A DNA stretch of 64,000 nt from Myroides phaeus (GTDB lineage: Bacteria; Bacteroidota; Bacteroidia; Flavobacteriales; Flavobacteriaceae), in assembly GCF_009799805.1 (NCBI RefSeq), contig NZ_CP047050.1, positions 386,001 through 450,000 of the forward strand, given 5' to 3'. Below, one piece after another: positions 47,451-57,220 of this stretch. Every line of letters starts with the position of its first letter. Position 1 is the stretch's first letter. The notes beneath the pieces are model-generated. The model was given only the letters and a program-made list of their open reading frames with translations. It made no database searches and was not told where the DNA came from. The position numbers and the translations under genes were made by a program.

Positions 47451-47996
47451 TTATAGAAAACACTCTTCGTTATACGTATAATCATCAAGCGTAATCGGCA
47501 TTTGATTTGCTTCTTTAAGATTTTGTTGCGCTTCGTTATACTTATCTACTTTCGAAGCAGCCTTTGGACCTTTTATCGTTCCTAATAAATTTTGAATACG
47601 ATCTAATTCTTGTTTTTGTTCTGCTTTTAAATACCCTTCAGCAGTATCACAAACTTGCTTAAATGTTTTACCTCCGACAATCTTTAAAAAAGCAGCATCT
47701 GTTTTATCGTTATCTATACCTTCATCTTCCGTATAAAATATATTCATATTTCCGATAATCTGAATTGCTTTTTGTAGACGCAGCTGGTCTTTCTCTACTA
47801 AAGAAGTCATCATCGCGTCTTCTGAATCCATATACGTATCCATCGTTTCACCAGACAATTTCAATTCTTTGGTTTCTACAGTTTCTTGTACAGTCTCTAC
47901 AGTGACCTCTTCTGTTACCGGAACCTCAACTTTCTTATCTTGACAACTCGCAACACATAGTGCAAAAGTCAACAATCCTAATCCTGCTTTTTTCAT
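47451..47996 (-). CDS. Small lipoprotein of unknown function
   Basis: 181 residues. A lipoprotein signal ends VASCQDKK with the acylated Cys near 18. The next 30 residues are rich in Val, Thr and Glu (VPVTEEVTVETVQ), probably a linker. The rest is a helical domain with TFKQVCDTAEGYLKAEQKQEL. A function cannot be given. It has a TACATTTG box 13 bases before the ATG and converges on the M3 gene. Confidence 0.75.
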   Translation of the reverse strand: MKKAGLGLLTFALCVASCQDKKVEVPVTEEVTVETVQETVETKELKLSGETMDTYMDSEDAMMTSLVEKDQLRLQKAIQIIGNMNIFYTEDEGIDNDKTDAAFLKIVGGKTFKQVCDTAEGYLKAEQKQELDRIQNLLGTIKGPKAASKVDKYNEAQQNLKEANQMPITLDDYTYNEECFL

Positions 47997-48009
47997 ACTT
48001 TAAAAAAAA

Positions 48010-48017
48010 CAAATGTA
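48010..48017 (-). promoter_or_regulatory. -7 promoter box (TACATTTG) of the lipoprotein gene
   Basis: An exact TAnnTTTG, 13 bases before the ATG, giving a very short leader. Confidence 0.55.
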
Positions 48018-48029
48018 TAAGAAAAAAGA

Positions 48030-48060
48030 AAAGGAGAGATAAAAAACTTATCTCTCCTTT
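48030..48060 (-). terminator. Terminator of the pirin gene
   Basis: A 13-bp perfect stem AAAGGAGAGATAA with its complement and a 5-base loop, 49 bases after the pirin stop, T-rich on the minus strand. Confidence 0.8.
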
Positions 48061-48109
48061 AACCAAACCAAATCTCTATAAAGACACAACTATCTTTTGT
48101 TTATACTAT

Positions 48110-48985
48110 TTATTCTAAGTCACCAAACTTACCTGCATTGAAGTCATTTACAGCTTCAATTAACTCATCTCTTGTATTCATTACAAAAGGTCCATAGTGT
48201 GCAATTGGTTCGTTTAGCGGTTCTCCTGATAACACTAACACTACTGCATCTTCTAAAACCTCAACAGTAAATGCTTCTCCATCTTTTGCCATATGTGCAA
48301 CGTGGTCTGTTTTTACAATTGTAGTATCATTAACTTTAATTTCTCCTTCTAAAACTAACAACATTGTAGTGAAATGAGAAGGAAAAGTAAAGGTAGTTTT
48401 AGCACCTGTTTTAGCTTTTAAATTAAACATATGCATTGGTGTAAACGTAGAAGCTGTTCCTTTTGTTCCTTCAAATTCACCTGCAATTACCTCAACCAAT
48501 CCCATATCATTTGGCAATTGATGTTTTGCCATTTTATCATTTTCAATCGCTTGGTATTTAGCAGGTCCTTTTTTGTCTTCTCCTTTCAAGTTTACCCATA
48601 GCTGTACCATTTGAAACTCTCCTCCTGTTTTACTCCACTCTGTTTCGTGAAACTCTTTGTGTAAAACACCTGATGCAGCAGTCATCCATTGTACATCTCC
48701 TTGCCCAATGATACCACCTCCACCACTGCTATCTCCGTGTTCAACACGCCCTTTATAAGCAATTGTTACTGTTTCAAATCCTTTGTGTGGATGAACACCA
48801 ACTCCTTTTGGAATTTGAGAAGGTGGGAACACGAATTTTGAGTTATAATCAAACATAATGAACGGGTCCATTTGTTGCATACTCATATTTGGCATACCTG
48901 GAATAAAGTTATGTACTCTAAAACCATCTCCTACAAAGTGTGCAGGCTGTGGTGCTACTATTTGTTTAATATTTCTTGTTTTCAT
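48110..48985 (-). CDS. Pirin family protein
   Basis: 291 residues of a two-cupin protein. The N-terminal cupin carries the metal-binding pattern GVGVHPHKGFETVTI, RVEHGDSSGGGG, and HKEFHETEW. Pirins bind iron or copper; bacterial members include quercetinase-like dioxygenases and redox regulators, so the exact role is open. It has its own -7 box 21 bases upstream and its own terminator. It shares no transcript with the alpha-2-macroglobulin gene. Confidence 0.92.
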   Translation of the reverse strand: MKTRNIKQIVAPQPAHFVGDGFRVHNFIPGMPNMSMQQMDPFIMFDYNSKFVFPPSQIPKGVGVHPHKGFETVTIAYKGRVEHGDSSGGGGIIGQGDVQWMTAASGVLHKEFHETEWSKTGGEFQMVQLWVNLKGEDKKGPAKYQAIENDKMAKHQLPNDMGLVEVIAGEFEGTKGTASTFTPMHMFNLKAKTGAKTTFTFPSHFTTMLLVLEGEIKVNDTTIVKTDHVAHMAKDGEAFTVEVLEDAVVLVLSGEPLNEPIAHYGPFVMNTRDELIEAVNDFNAGKFGDLE

Positions 48986-49006
48986 ATCTCTTTGTTTTTT
49001 GTACTA

Positions 49007-49014
49007 CAAAGTTA
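49007..49014 (-). promoter_or_regulatory. -7 promoter box (TAACTTTG) of the pirin gene
   Basis: An exact TAnnTTTG, 21 bases upstream of the ATG; no TTG at the -33 distance. Confidence 0.6.
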
Positions 49015-49053
49015 CAACCACACCTTCCCTTTTACACTTAACCTACAACAAGA

Positions 49054-49079
49054 AAAGGCGAACACATTGGTTCGCCTTT
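49054..49079 (-). terminator. Terminator of the alpha-2-macroglobulin gene
   Basis: A 10-bp stem AAAGGCGAAC/GTTCGCCTTT with a 6-base loop, 26 bases after the stop of the large gene. Confidence 0.8.
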
Positions 49080-49105
49080 CTTTATTTGGTATTCACTTAT
49101 ACCTA

Positions 49106-52100
49106 TTACTTAATCTCTACTTTTATTCCTTCACTGTGTGCACTCATTTCAGGAGCGTACATATTTTGTAATGTAGTAATACCATTAGAGAAGAAACCTG
49201 CTGTATTTGCTCTTAAATCATATTCAAAAACATAGCTTCCTTTGTTTAATCGAGAGATAAAGAAATTTGTTGATGCATCACGTGTTTCCTCGTAATAACC
49301 AAACTCTCCTCTCCATCTGTAACCAGAGAAAACATTTGTTGGTTCAAAACCACTTGCTCTCATATCCTTAATGTGAACAAAGTCCATATTTCTATCTACA
49401 ACAATTTCTAAACGTACTGCTACTTTATCACCAACCTTAATTGGAGTATCTGTTGTAATCTGTCTCAAGACTTCTCCTTTGTCTGTATTCACACGCAAGA
49501 ACAATTGTTTATTGAACTTAACTCCTGTATGTGCTGCTGTGATTTTATCTAAATCCTCAAAATACTGCCAGTACATTGCTCCCCAAGCTACACCAGGAGA
49601 AGTTTTTTCTACCTCAACAGTTGCCATTTGAGGAGTAATTTCTCCTTTAGACCAAGACTGTTTTACGTAACCACTTCCCATTTGACTATCTTTTGTTAAG
49701 TCAATTGGCGTACCACCAACTTTTACTGCAATTCCCTTATCAGAATCTGCCCAAGACTTGCCAATATTCAATAAAGCATAAATAGCTCGAGTAGTAGCCT
49801 TTGTAGAGTTCCAAGCTGTTGTTTGTTTGTTTTTCAACAACCACACTTTCATTTCTTCTAACGCTTTGTCTTCTTTAGATACAACCTCACTGTAAGCCTC
49901 CATAATCATCACTTGTGTTTCTACAGGCGAGTCATACCAGAACCATCCAGGTTTATTCTCTTTCCAATACATTCCCATTTCATCCGAATCTACTGACAAC
50001 TCCATTATGCTCTTAATTGCTGTACTTGCCAACTGGTTTTTACCATATCGTTTAGCTACTACCGCACGCATTGCTTTGCTGTATAAACCTACATTAAGTT
50101 TACTATCCTCTAAATTCTTTAAATAGAAATTAAGCATTACACCGTGTTCCTCTTTCATTTTAAAGTCATCTTTAAAGAAACTTCTCACATACAAATAATG
50201 AAGATTAATTGGGTTGTAGCCCATCTCTGCCTTTTTCAGTAATTCATTATACACTACAAACTGCTCTTGGTCTACAAATCGAATTGCTCTATCTAACATT
50301 CCCTTGTAAGCAACTCCCATATCTTCATTTAACATTCCCATCTTTTTCAAGTTCCCAAAACCTTCTACGATAGATTGTGTAATGTATAAATTAGAGTTAC
50401 TACCACTAAACCAAGGGAAACCTCCATCTGCATTTTGCATTTCAAGCAATTTGTCAAAAGACTCTGTGCGCTCTTGTTGCATTTTATTCAAGTCAAACAA
50501 TAAAGCAATGCGCTTCATTTGTTCTTCTTCACTTTCTGCTTGCATTAACCAAGGAGTTTCTTCAATCAAGATATTTCTCAACTCTTTATTTTTCTCTAAA
50601 CGAGATACCAACTCTCCTTTAGAATTCCAATTGTCAAATACACTTTTAATACGAGGATTGCTATTCATAATAGAAGTAGAAACTACATTCCCGTAAAACT
50701 TATTGAACATTCCATTGGCATTTGACGAATGATAATCTCTCAACGATGGAAGCGCAAATACAGCATTCCACAATGGGTTTGTAGTCATTTCAAATGTCAA
50801 TAAGAAATTGTCTTGTGTTGATGAATTACCTTCTTTCAACTTATCTAACGTGAAGAACTTGTTTTGTCCTTCTTTCACATAGATAGGCATTGTTTCTGTT
50901 ACCATCATACGATTTGAAAGAATAGGCAATGCCGACTCCTCTCCATCGCTAAAGTCACCTGCTTTTGCAACCACGCGATAAACCACAGCTTGAATACCAT
51001 TAGGCACTTTTATAGTCCACGTACTTACTGTTGATTCTCCTTTACCTACAGCGATTGCTTTTACCTTGTCATCATTAGCAAACGAAGCATCAATTGGTTC
51101 CATTGTAAATGCGTCAAAAAGCAATAAAGCAACTGTTCCATTCACTTCTTTATCAGAAAGATTTGTTGTCTTATTAGAAATTACAACCTCATCTCCTTGA
51201 CGTAAGAATCTTGGCATATTAGGAACAACCATCAAGTCTTTTTGTGTGCGTACTTTTTTCTCTATATAACCTGTACGCAAATCTTTACTATGAGCCAAAG
51301 CCATAAACTTCCATTGCGTTAACGCTTCTGGCATTGTAAACTCTAACTTGATATTGCCATCCTTATCCGTTTTTAACTGTGGATAGAAAAATGCTGTCTC
51401 ATTCAGATTAGTTCTTGTTTCCACATTCCCTAATTCTACCAAAGCACCTTCTTTCGTTGTAATCAATACTGCACCTTTAGCACCTCTAACTCCATATAAA
51501 GCCGTAGCCTCTTCTGGAGACAATACTTTCATTTCAACTATATTTTTTCTATCTACTTCCACACCTTCTTCGGCAACTACTCCATCTATAATTTGAAGAG
51601 GCGAATTATTGGCATCTCCACTTCCAAACGATATTTCACTTTTTCCACGTACTTTTTGTGCACTTGGTGCAGCCATTACAGCACTTTCCTCCATTACATA
51701 ATTTGCATCAGCACTCATAGCCATCGTTCTGTACATCATACGTTGTGTATCTGCAAATCCAATATTGAAAGTCTCTAACGTAATTGGCATACCAAAATAC
51801 ACAGACTCATAACTAAAGTAATTTCCTACAGCGTTACTTGTATATGTAATATTATTGAACGCATTATTGAAGTTGAATCTATCGTTATTAGTATAGTATT
51901 TCTTTCTCTTGTAAAAAGAAGAAGAAAATGAATTAGAAGCAAACTCATCTAAAGAAGCATCATACATTCCTGCTAATACTTCCGACAACACTTTGTCTTT
52001 GTCCAATCCTGAAATAGTCAATGTCCACGTTTCTTTCTGACCTGGTGTCAACTTATCTCTGAATGAGCCAACCTCGATATTTAGTTTACCTATTTCGTTG

Positions 52101-55100
52101 TTAACACTAATCAATCTTCTATCATTTTGGTAGAAGTTGTGTTTCACTGCTGAGAAATACACTGAAATAGTATTTTCATCTTTAACAGGTACTTCAAACT
52201 TCACAGCCTTCTTACCTACTTTCAATGTTTTTTGAGTTACAACACTTTCTTTAGAAATCACAGAAACAACAACAATTGTATTCTCTTCTCCCGACTGTAA
52301 AGAGTACGTTACCTTATCACCTACTTTGTAAGCGCCATCTCCTCCTTGTATATCAAGCAAGTCATACACTTGACGATTTTTCTCATTTGTATTTACAACA
52401 TTGACTTGTTTATCTACTGTTATCTTTTCTCCATCCTTGTCAACTACAAACCCTTTTACAATGTAAGTACCACTTGCTAACTTAGAAGCATCTTTCCAAT
52501 TAAGCTCTTTTGCTTGTGCAGTATCAAAACTCGCTTTAAAAACTTGAGCTCCTTCTTTCCAAGTAGCTTGATCTAACTCTTGTGCATAAGGTAAATAAGG
52601 GAACAACTTAACAAACTCATCGTATGTATATGCCTCCTCTTTATTTCCAGATCTCAAACCTGTATTTAGCATACGCTTTGGATATGGTGCTTTCAACTCA
52701 TAGATTGCAACCTCTCCTTTAGCAGGATAATCAACACCATTCAGATTTGTTGTATTTAATTTGATTGTTTCTAAGTCGGTTGCTGTTACATTAGCCCCTA
52801 CTTTTAAGTCAAGCAATACACCTCTATCTCCTACTGTAACAGAAGACGACTCTGTATGTGTTTCTCCATTGACATCCGTTACCTCAACATTTACCACATA
52901 GCGATATGTACGAGGATTATCTTTATCCTTTTTCTCATTAGCAGGAATAGCAGTAAAGTCTATAACAAACTTACCATCCTTATCTGTGATTGTTTCTCCT
53001 TGTGTAATCTGCTCTGGTTTTTCATAACGCATAAACATACGTCTATACCAAGGTAAGTAAGGCCATAAAGTAGCACGTGTTACTTTATACGTAACTTTAG
53101 CCTTATCGATATTAGCACCAGAAAAAGCAACAGCACTTCCCTTAACAGATACTTTTTCATTTAACTGAAAACTTTCTGTTACCTTATCCATTGTTACCTC
53201 AAACTTTGGACGTTTGTATTCTTCTACTTTGAACATCTTAGAGCCACCTATTCCTTTTACTCTGATATAGAAGTTTCCTAACTTACCAGAAGCAGGCAAA
53301 GCAAATGACCCTTGTAATGATCCGAACTCATTTGAAATAGCGTCAATACTATTGATTACTTCATTGTTTGTATTAACCAATTCAACAGTATATTTCACAT
53401 TTGTAGACACTTTCTCAGTAAGCCCTTTTATTTCTGTCAATATGGCTTTAAAATAAACTGTTTGTCCAGGTCTATATATACCACGGTCAGTAAATAATTT
53501 ACTTGAAATACTCTCTACATCATCGCTGTATTTATCTTTTCTTGGGTTATAATAATAATTTCTATAAAACACGTCTTCCCCATCAATCGAATAAATACGT
53601 TGAGAAGATTGCATATCAAGAGTAAGTGTATGTTCTCCTTTTGAATCCGTAGTAATTACTGTTTCCCAATAATTCTTATCTCTCTTATTAGAAATACTAT
53701 TAGATACACGAATACGCTTATTCACTAAGGGTTCTCCTGTAGCACGGTTATACGCACGAAGTTTGTTTTCTCCTAAAATAATCACATTAGAAGAAACACT
53801 AAGCTCTGTATAACTTACTACATCTTTTTCTTTCTCTAATCTATCAAAAGGAGCTGTACTTGTCATAATAGCATAACGCCCCATTTTTAATGGTTTTAAT
53901 GCAATACGCGTACTATGAACTTTGTTATCATCATACTTCTTAACATCAATAGTATAACTATCTACTACTTTGTCTTTCGTAGAAATATACTGATACCCCT
54001 CTTTTTCGTGTACATCATATTTAAACTCATAATCTGCAACAGGTTCAGTTATCTTAACTACTTGTACAAATACTTTATCAGTGTTCTTGTAACTGATGTT
54101 TAATGGAGCAATCTCATTAACATCGAGCATTTGAATTGTAGATATACTCAAGTCAGGATTAGTTACAAGCTTTTGATAATCTGTAAACATTTTTAATTGC
54201 CCCTTATCTGCTGACAAAGAAAACAATCTTAATGCCTTTTGAGCATAAGCAATAACCTCTGTTCCTTCTACTTTTAACTCCGAATTTTCATTCGTCTGTT
54301 CAAACTGTCTGTACAAAAATTGTAAGTATGCTTTTGATAGATCCAGATTCAATGGATAATCTTTTAGCAATTGTTTGTACTTATCGTTTTTAGTAGTTGC
54401 TGTCCAATCATATCTAAAGTCTAATTCAAACAAGGCAGTGTAAACTACTAAATCTACATTCTTGCGATTAGCCACTTCATTTTTAACCTCATCGATTAAC
54501 TTATAAGCCTTGTCTCTATTCAAGTCTTGCTCTGCTTGAGGAACGAAGCTATAAAGTCCATTCAACAAAACAGAAGCGTAATCTAAACGCACTGCCTCAT
54601 ACAAGGTATAATTAGAAAAGTCTACTTTGCTGTCTTTGTCATAAACAAACATATCCTTCCAATCCTTTACTAATACAGTTGGATTCTTCTTCAAAAGCGT
54701 CAAAGCACTTGAATAGAACTTATCAACGCGTTGTTCTAATTGACTTAACGTCATAAAACGTACATCAGTAGCACTATCTGTTTCTTGCTCTGTTCTATTT
54801 CTAAACTTATATGAGTTTTCACTTTTGTAAATCGTATATAACTGCCCTTGATAAGCATCAAGCATCGCAGCATAAACCCCAGTAGCAGTTATACGTTCTT
54901 TTTCAAATACCTGAAAAACTTCGTTTACATTAAACTCACTATCATCTTTAGTTGCTATATCAATCTTAGCTTGATAAAAAAGAGCTTTCAATACACTTGG
55001 ATAGTCTTTTTCTTTACGCGATAAGTCAAGTACTTCCTTAACCTCTGGCGCAAGGCTTTTTACTTCATAGCCTTGTTCTTTTTTAGCAATACTCTCCCAC

Positions 55101-55183
55101 AATGCCTTAATTTTAGGATTTGGTGATTGTCCAAACCCTACTATTGGAGCGAGTATCATTAAAAATATATTCATTTTTTTCAT
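49106..55183 (-). CDS. Bacterial alpha-2-macroglobulin family protein with a TonB-plug-like insert
   Basis: 2025 residues, exported: a signal peptide (1-19, ending VGFGQ) and a helical part to about 350. The macroglobulin (MG) domains follow, with the MG2 signature TDRGIYRPGQTVYFKAILTE near residue 565 and A2M motifs ATRAIYALLNIG and NADGGFPWFSGSNSN late in the chain. Bacterial A2M proteins trap or deter proteases in the periplasm or at the surface. The thioester CxEQ expected at about residue 1485 is replaced by NANGMFNKFYGN, so it cannot form the covalent trap, as in E. coli YfaS. Residues about 1196-1250 read IIDGVV and YGVRGAKGAVLITTKEG, a plug motif of SusC-type receptors. No pbpC gene lies next to it. 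Confidence 0.9.
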   Translation of the reverse strand: MKKMNIFLMILAPIVGFGQSPNPKIKALWESIAKKEQGYEVKSLAPEVKEVLDLSRKEKDYPSVLKALFYQAKIDIATKDDSEFNVNEVFQVFEKERITATGVYAAMLDAYQGQLYTIYKSENSYKFRNRTEQETDSATDVRFMTLSQLEQRVDKFYSSALTLLKKNPTVLVKDWKDMFVYDKDSKVDFSNYTLYEAVRLDYASVLLNGLYSFVPQAEQDLNRDKAYKLIDEVKNEVANRKNVDLVVYTALFELDFRYDWTATTKNDKYKQLLKDYPLNLDLSKAYLQFLYRQFEQTNENSELKVEGTEVIAYAQKALRLFSLSADKGQLKMFTDYQKLVTNPDLSISTIQMLDVNEIAPLNISYKNTDKVFVQVVKITEPVADYEFKYDVHEKEGYQYISTKDKVVDSYTIDVKKYDDNKVHSTRIALKPLKMGRYAIMTSTAPFDRLEKEKDVVSYTELSVSSNVIILGENKLRAYNRATGEPLVNKRIRVSNSISNKRDKNYWETVITTDSKGEHTLTLDMQSSQRIYSIDGEDVFYRNYYYNPRKDKYSDDVESISSKLFTDRGIYRPGQTVYFKAILTEIKGLTEKVSTNVKYTVELVNTNNEVINSIDAISNEFGSLQGSFALPASGKLGNFYIRVKGIGGSKMFKVEEYKRPKFEVTMDKVTESFQLNEKVSVKGSAVAFSGANIDKAKVTYKVTRATLWPYLPWYRRMFMRYEKPEQITQGETITDKDGKFVIDFTAIPANEKKDKDNPRTYRYVVNVEVTDVNGETHTESSSVTVGDRGVLLDLKVGANVTATDLETIKLNTTNLNGVDYPAKGEVAIYELKAPYPKRMLNTGLRSGNKEEAYTYDEFVKLFPYLPYAQELDQATWKEGAQVFKASFDTAQAKELNWKDASKLASGTYIVKGFVVDKDGEKITVDKQVNVVNTNEKNRQVYDLLDIQGGDGAYKVGDKVTYSLQSGEENTIVVVSVISKESVVTQKTLKVGKKAVKFEVPVKDENTISVYFSAVKHNFYQNDRRLISVNNEIGKLNIEVGSFRDKLTPGQKETWTLTISGLDKDKVLSEVLAGMYDASLDEFASNSFSSSFYKRKKYYTNNDRFNFNNAFNNITYTSNAVGNYFSYESVYFGMPITLETFNIGFADTQRMMYRTMAMSADANYVMEESAVMAAPSAQKVRGKSEISFGSGDANNSPLQIIDGVVAEEGVEVDRKNIVEMKVLSPEEATALYGVRGAKGAVLITTKEGALVELGNVETRTNLNETAFFYPQLKTDKDGNIKLEFTMPEALTQWKFMALAHSKDLRTGYIEKKVRTQKDLMVVPNMPRFLRQGDEVVISNKTTNLSDKEVNGTVALLLFDAFTMEPIDASFANDDKVKAIAVGKGESTVSTWTIKVPNGIQAVVYRVVAKAGDFSDGEESALPILSNRMMVTETMPIYVKEGQNKFFTLDKLKEGNSSTQDNFLLTFEMTTNPLWNAVFALPSLRDYHSSNANGMFNKFYGNVVSTSIMNSNPRIKSVFDNWNSKGELVSRLEKNKELRNILIEETPWLMQAESEEEQMKRIALLFDLNKMQQERTESFDKLLEMQNADGGFPWFSGSNSNLYITQSIVEGFGNLKKMGMLNEDMGVAYKGMLDRAIRFVDQEQFVVYNELLKKAEMGYNPINLHYLYVRSFFKDDFKMKEEHGVMLNFYLKNLEDSKLNVGLYSKAMRAVVAKRYGKNQLASTAIKSIMELSVDSDEMGMYWKENKPGWFWYDSPVETQVMIMEAYSEVVSKEDKALEEMKVWLLKNKQTTAWNSTKATTRAIYALLNIGKSWADSDKGIAVKVGGTPIDLTKDSQMGSGYVKQSWSKGEITPQMATVEVEKTSPGVAWGAMYWQYFEDLDKITAAHTGVKFNKQLFLRVNTDKGEVLRQITTDTPIKVGDKVAVRLEIVVDRNMDFVHIKDMRASGFEPTNVFSGYRWRGEFGYYEETRDASTNFFISRLNKGSYVFEYDLRANTAGFFSNGITTLQNMYAPEMSAHSEGIKVEIK

Positions 55184-55253
55184 AATCCGTTCAAATTACT
55201 TTTAGATAAAAATAAGTCTTTATCTCTACAATACTATATTCTATAAACAAAAA

Positions 55254-55280
55254 AAGAGGCGCTATAGTATAGCACCTCTT
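55254..55280 (-). terminator. Terminator of the M28 peptidase gene
   Basis: A stem of AAGAGG/CCTCTT and GCTAT/ATAGC with one mismatch and a small loop, 20 bases after the stop. Confidence 0.7.
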
Positions 55281-55299
55281 GAATTTTAATATCTTTTTT

Positions 55300-56865
55300 T
55301 TAATTTACAGTACGCTTAGGACCTTTTGCTTCAGGCCATTCTTGACGTTGCCCTTTATCATTCATTGGCAAGACAATCTTATCTCTATTTACCAATTCTT
55401 CTTCCTCACTTGCTTTATAAGCTAAAATTGCAATAAGAATAGCATTGCTCTGTACATCGTCATAAACTATTTTATCAGCCGTATCTCTTGTTGTATGCCA
55501 AGTATATCCTCCATACCCCCAACTAAGAGAACTCAACATAAATCCAGGAATATCTTTACTTACGAAAGATACGTGATCAGAACCTCCTCCTGAAGGAGAA
55601 CCTGGAAAGTGTGTTTTAATTTCACTCTTATACTTAGCTGGTACTGCGTGTAACCAATCTGTCAAATACTGGTATGAGTTTAGAAACCCTTGTCCTGAAA
55701 TATTAGCAACACGACCTGTTCCGTTATCTTGATTAAATACAACCTGTATTTTATTGTGCAACTCTGGATGATCAGCAACAAAAGCACGCGAACCATTTAA
55801 CCCTTGTTCTTCACTTCCCCAATTACCGATTAAAATAGTACGCTTAGGATTAGGCAATATTTTCTTCAAAATACGTGTAGCCTCCATCATTGTGATAATA
55901 CCCGTTCCGTTATCAGTAGCTCCTGTTCCTCCATCCCAACTATCTAAATGTGCCGATAAAATAACGTACTCATCAGCTTTCTCACCACCTTTTAACTCAG
56001 CAATAGTATTATATGTTTTTGCAGTACCCAAATCTTTAGATTGTGCATTTACATTAATCTTTGGTGCTTTGCCATTCTCTGCTAAACGGAACAATAATCC
56101 GTAATCTTCCACTGACAAGTCAATCGTAGGCACTTTCATTGTTTCTGCTCCAAAAATTCTATTTGCCCCCATTATACCTGTCCAATATGACATAACAATA
56201 CCAGCAGCTCCAGCTTCTTCTAAAACTTTAGGTAATTCCTTAGCTGAATATCCTGTATTAGCAATTCGCTGGTTCCATTCTTCAGCATCCGTTCTACGTT
56301 GTTCCTTCATCTTATCATAAGACTCAGCTGTTGCATACTCTTTCCATTGGTAATCTGGTCTTCCAGAAAACTGATGTTGAGAAATCATTACAAACTTACC
56401 TTTCACTTTTGGTAACCAAGCGTCAAACTCTGCTTTATTCTTAGCATCTACTAAAACAACTACCTCTCCTTCTACACCATTCTTCTTTGTAGCCGGACTC
56501 CAAGCTAATTGTGTTCCCTCTAATGACTTTATACGTGGTGATGTCATTGTAATCTGAGTAGTACCTCTCTCCCAAGCTTTCCAAGTTCCATACACTTCAT
56601 TACGAGCCTCAAGTCCCATTGCTTGGTATTGGTTAACAACCCAATTATGCGCATCCATCATTTGCGGTGTTCCTACTAAACGAGGCCCAATTACATCCAT
56701 CAATTCAAAAGCATAGTTCTTTAATTGTGAATTTTCTGTTCCCTCTTTCACGATAGCATCTACTATCGGATCAGCTTTCTGTGCAGATGCCATAACACTT
56801 GTCATAAGTGCAATACCAAGAACACTATGTTTTACCACAGTATTCAAGTTTAAATTAATTCTCAT
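55300..56865 (-). CDS. M28 family zinc peptidase with PA domain
   Basis: 521 residues with a signal peptide (1-29, ending VMASAQ). A PA domain (about 110-260) sits between the N-terminal helix region and the catalytic half, where SAHLDSWDGGTGATDNGTG supplies the His/Asp zinc ligands and GNWGSEEQGLNGSRAF the Glu pair; the final His lies in YTWHTTRDTADK. It is an exported aminopeptidase or carboxypeptidase-like enzyme. It is the third of several peptidases in the window with S46, M3 and M17. No exact TAnnTTTG is seen upstream. Confidence 0.93.
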   Translation of the reverse strand: MRINLNLNTVVKHSVLGIALMTSVMASAQKADPIVDAIVKEGTENSQLKNYAFELMDVIGPRLVGTPQMMDAHNWVVNQYQAMGLEARNEVYGTWKAWERGTTQITMTSPRIKSLEGTQLAWSPATKKNGVEGEVVVLVDAKNKAEFDAWLPKVKGKFVMISQHQFSGRPDYQWKEYATAESYDKMKEQRRTDAEEWNQRIANTGYSAKELPKVLEEAGAAGIVMSYWTGIMGANRIFGAETMKVPTIDLSVEDYGLLFRLAENGKAPKINVNAQSKDLGTAKTYNTIAELKGGEKADEYVILSAHLDSWDGGTGATDNGTGIITMMEATRILKKILPNPKRTILIGNWGSEEQGLNGSRAFVADHPELHNKIQVVFNQDNGTGRVANISGQGFLNSYQYLTDWLHAVPAKYKSEIKTHFPGSPSGGGSDHVSFVSKDIPGFMLSSLSWGYGGYTWHTTRDTADKIVYDDVQSNAILIAILAYKASEEEELVNRDKIVLPMNDKGQRQEWPEAKGPKRTVN

Positions 56866-57180
56866 AGTTGATTGATCTATTAGTTTGAATGGCCAAAATA
56901 CATATTTAAGCTAAGGTGTACAACCCTTTTTATTTCTGTATTATCAATTAAACACAGTGAAAATTATCACCTCAACAATTCTTACAGTCTTCTTTTATCA
57001 ATTTAATGACAAACATAGAATTATAAAAAGTACATTATTCAATCTGAATATAATTCAGAAACTCTTTGCTTTTTTATTTTTCAAAACTCTTATTCATTAG
57101 TAACGTGAATACCTATAATCTATATTATTTAAGAGATTCTCAAATATTTACATCATCGTTTCTACCGCTATTAGATGCCG
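56866..57180. other. Divergent intergenic region M28/EamA
   Basis: About 315 AT-rich bases with the starts of two outward-pointing genes. A TCTGAAT/ATTCAGA inverted repeat (57044-57060) with a 3-base spacer is a possible operator. No gene is visible. Confidence 0.55.
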
Positions 57181-57188
57181 TATCTTTG
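57181..57188 (+). promoter_or_regulatory. -7 promoter box (TATCTTTG) of the EamA gene
   Basis: An exact TAnnTTTG, 32 bases upstream of the ATG. Confidence 0.65.
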
Positions 57189-57220
57189 CCTCAAATTTTT
57201 AATAAGTAACTTTTAAAACA

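Noticed and set aside
48858..49235. Plus-strand frames across the pirin/A2M gap.
   Set aside because: They cross the pirin start, the A2M terminator and the A2M 3' end on the opposite strand; low-complexity products rich in Tyr, Phe and Leu.
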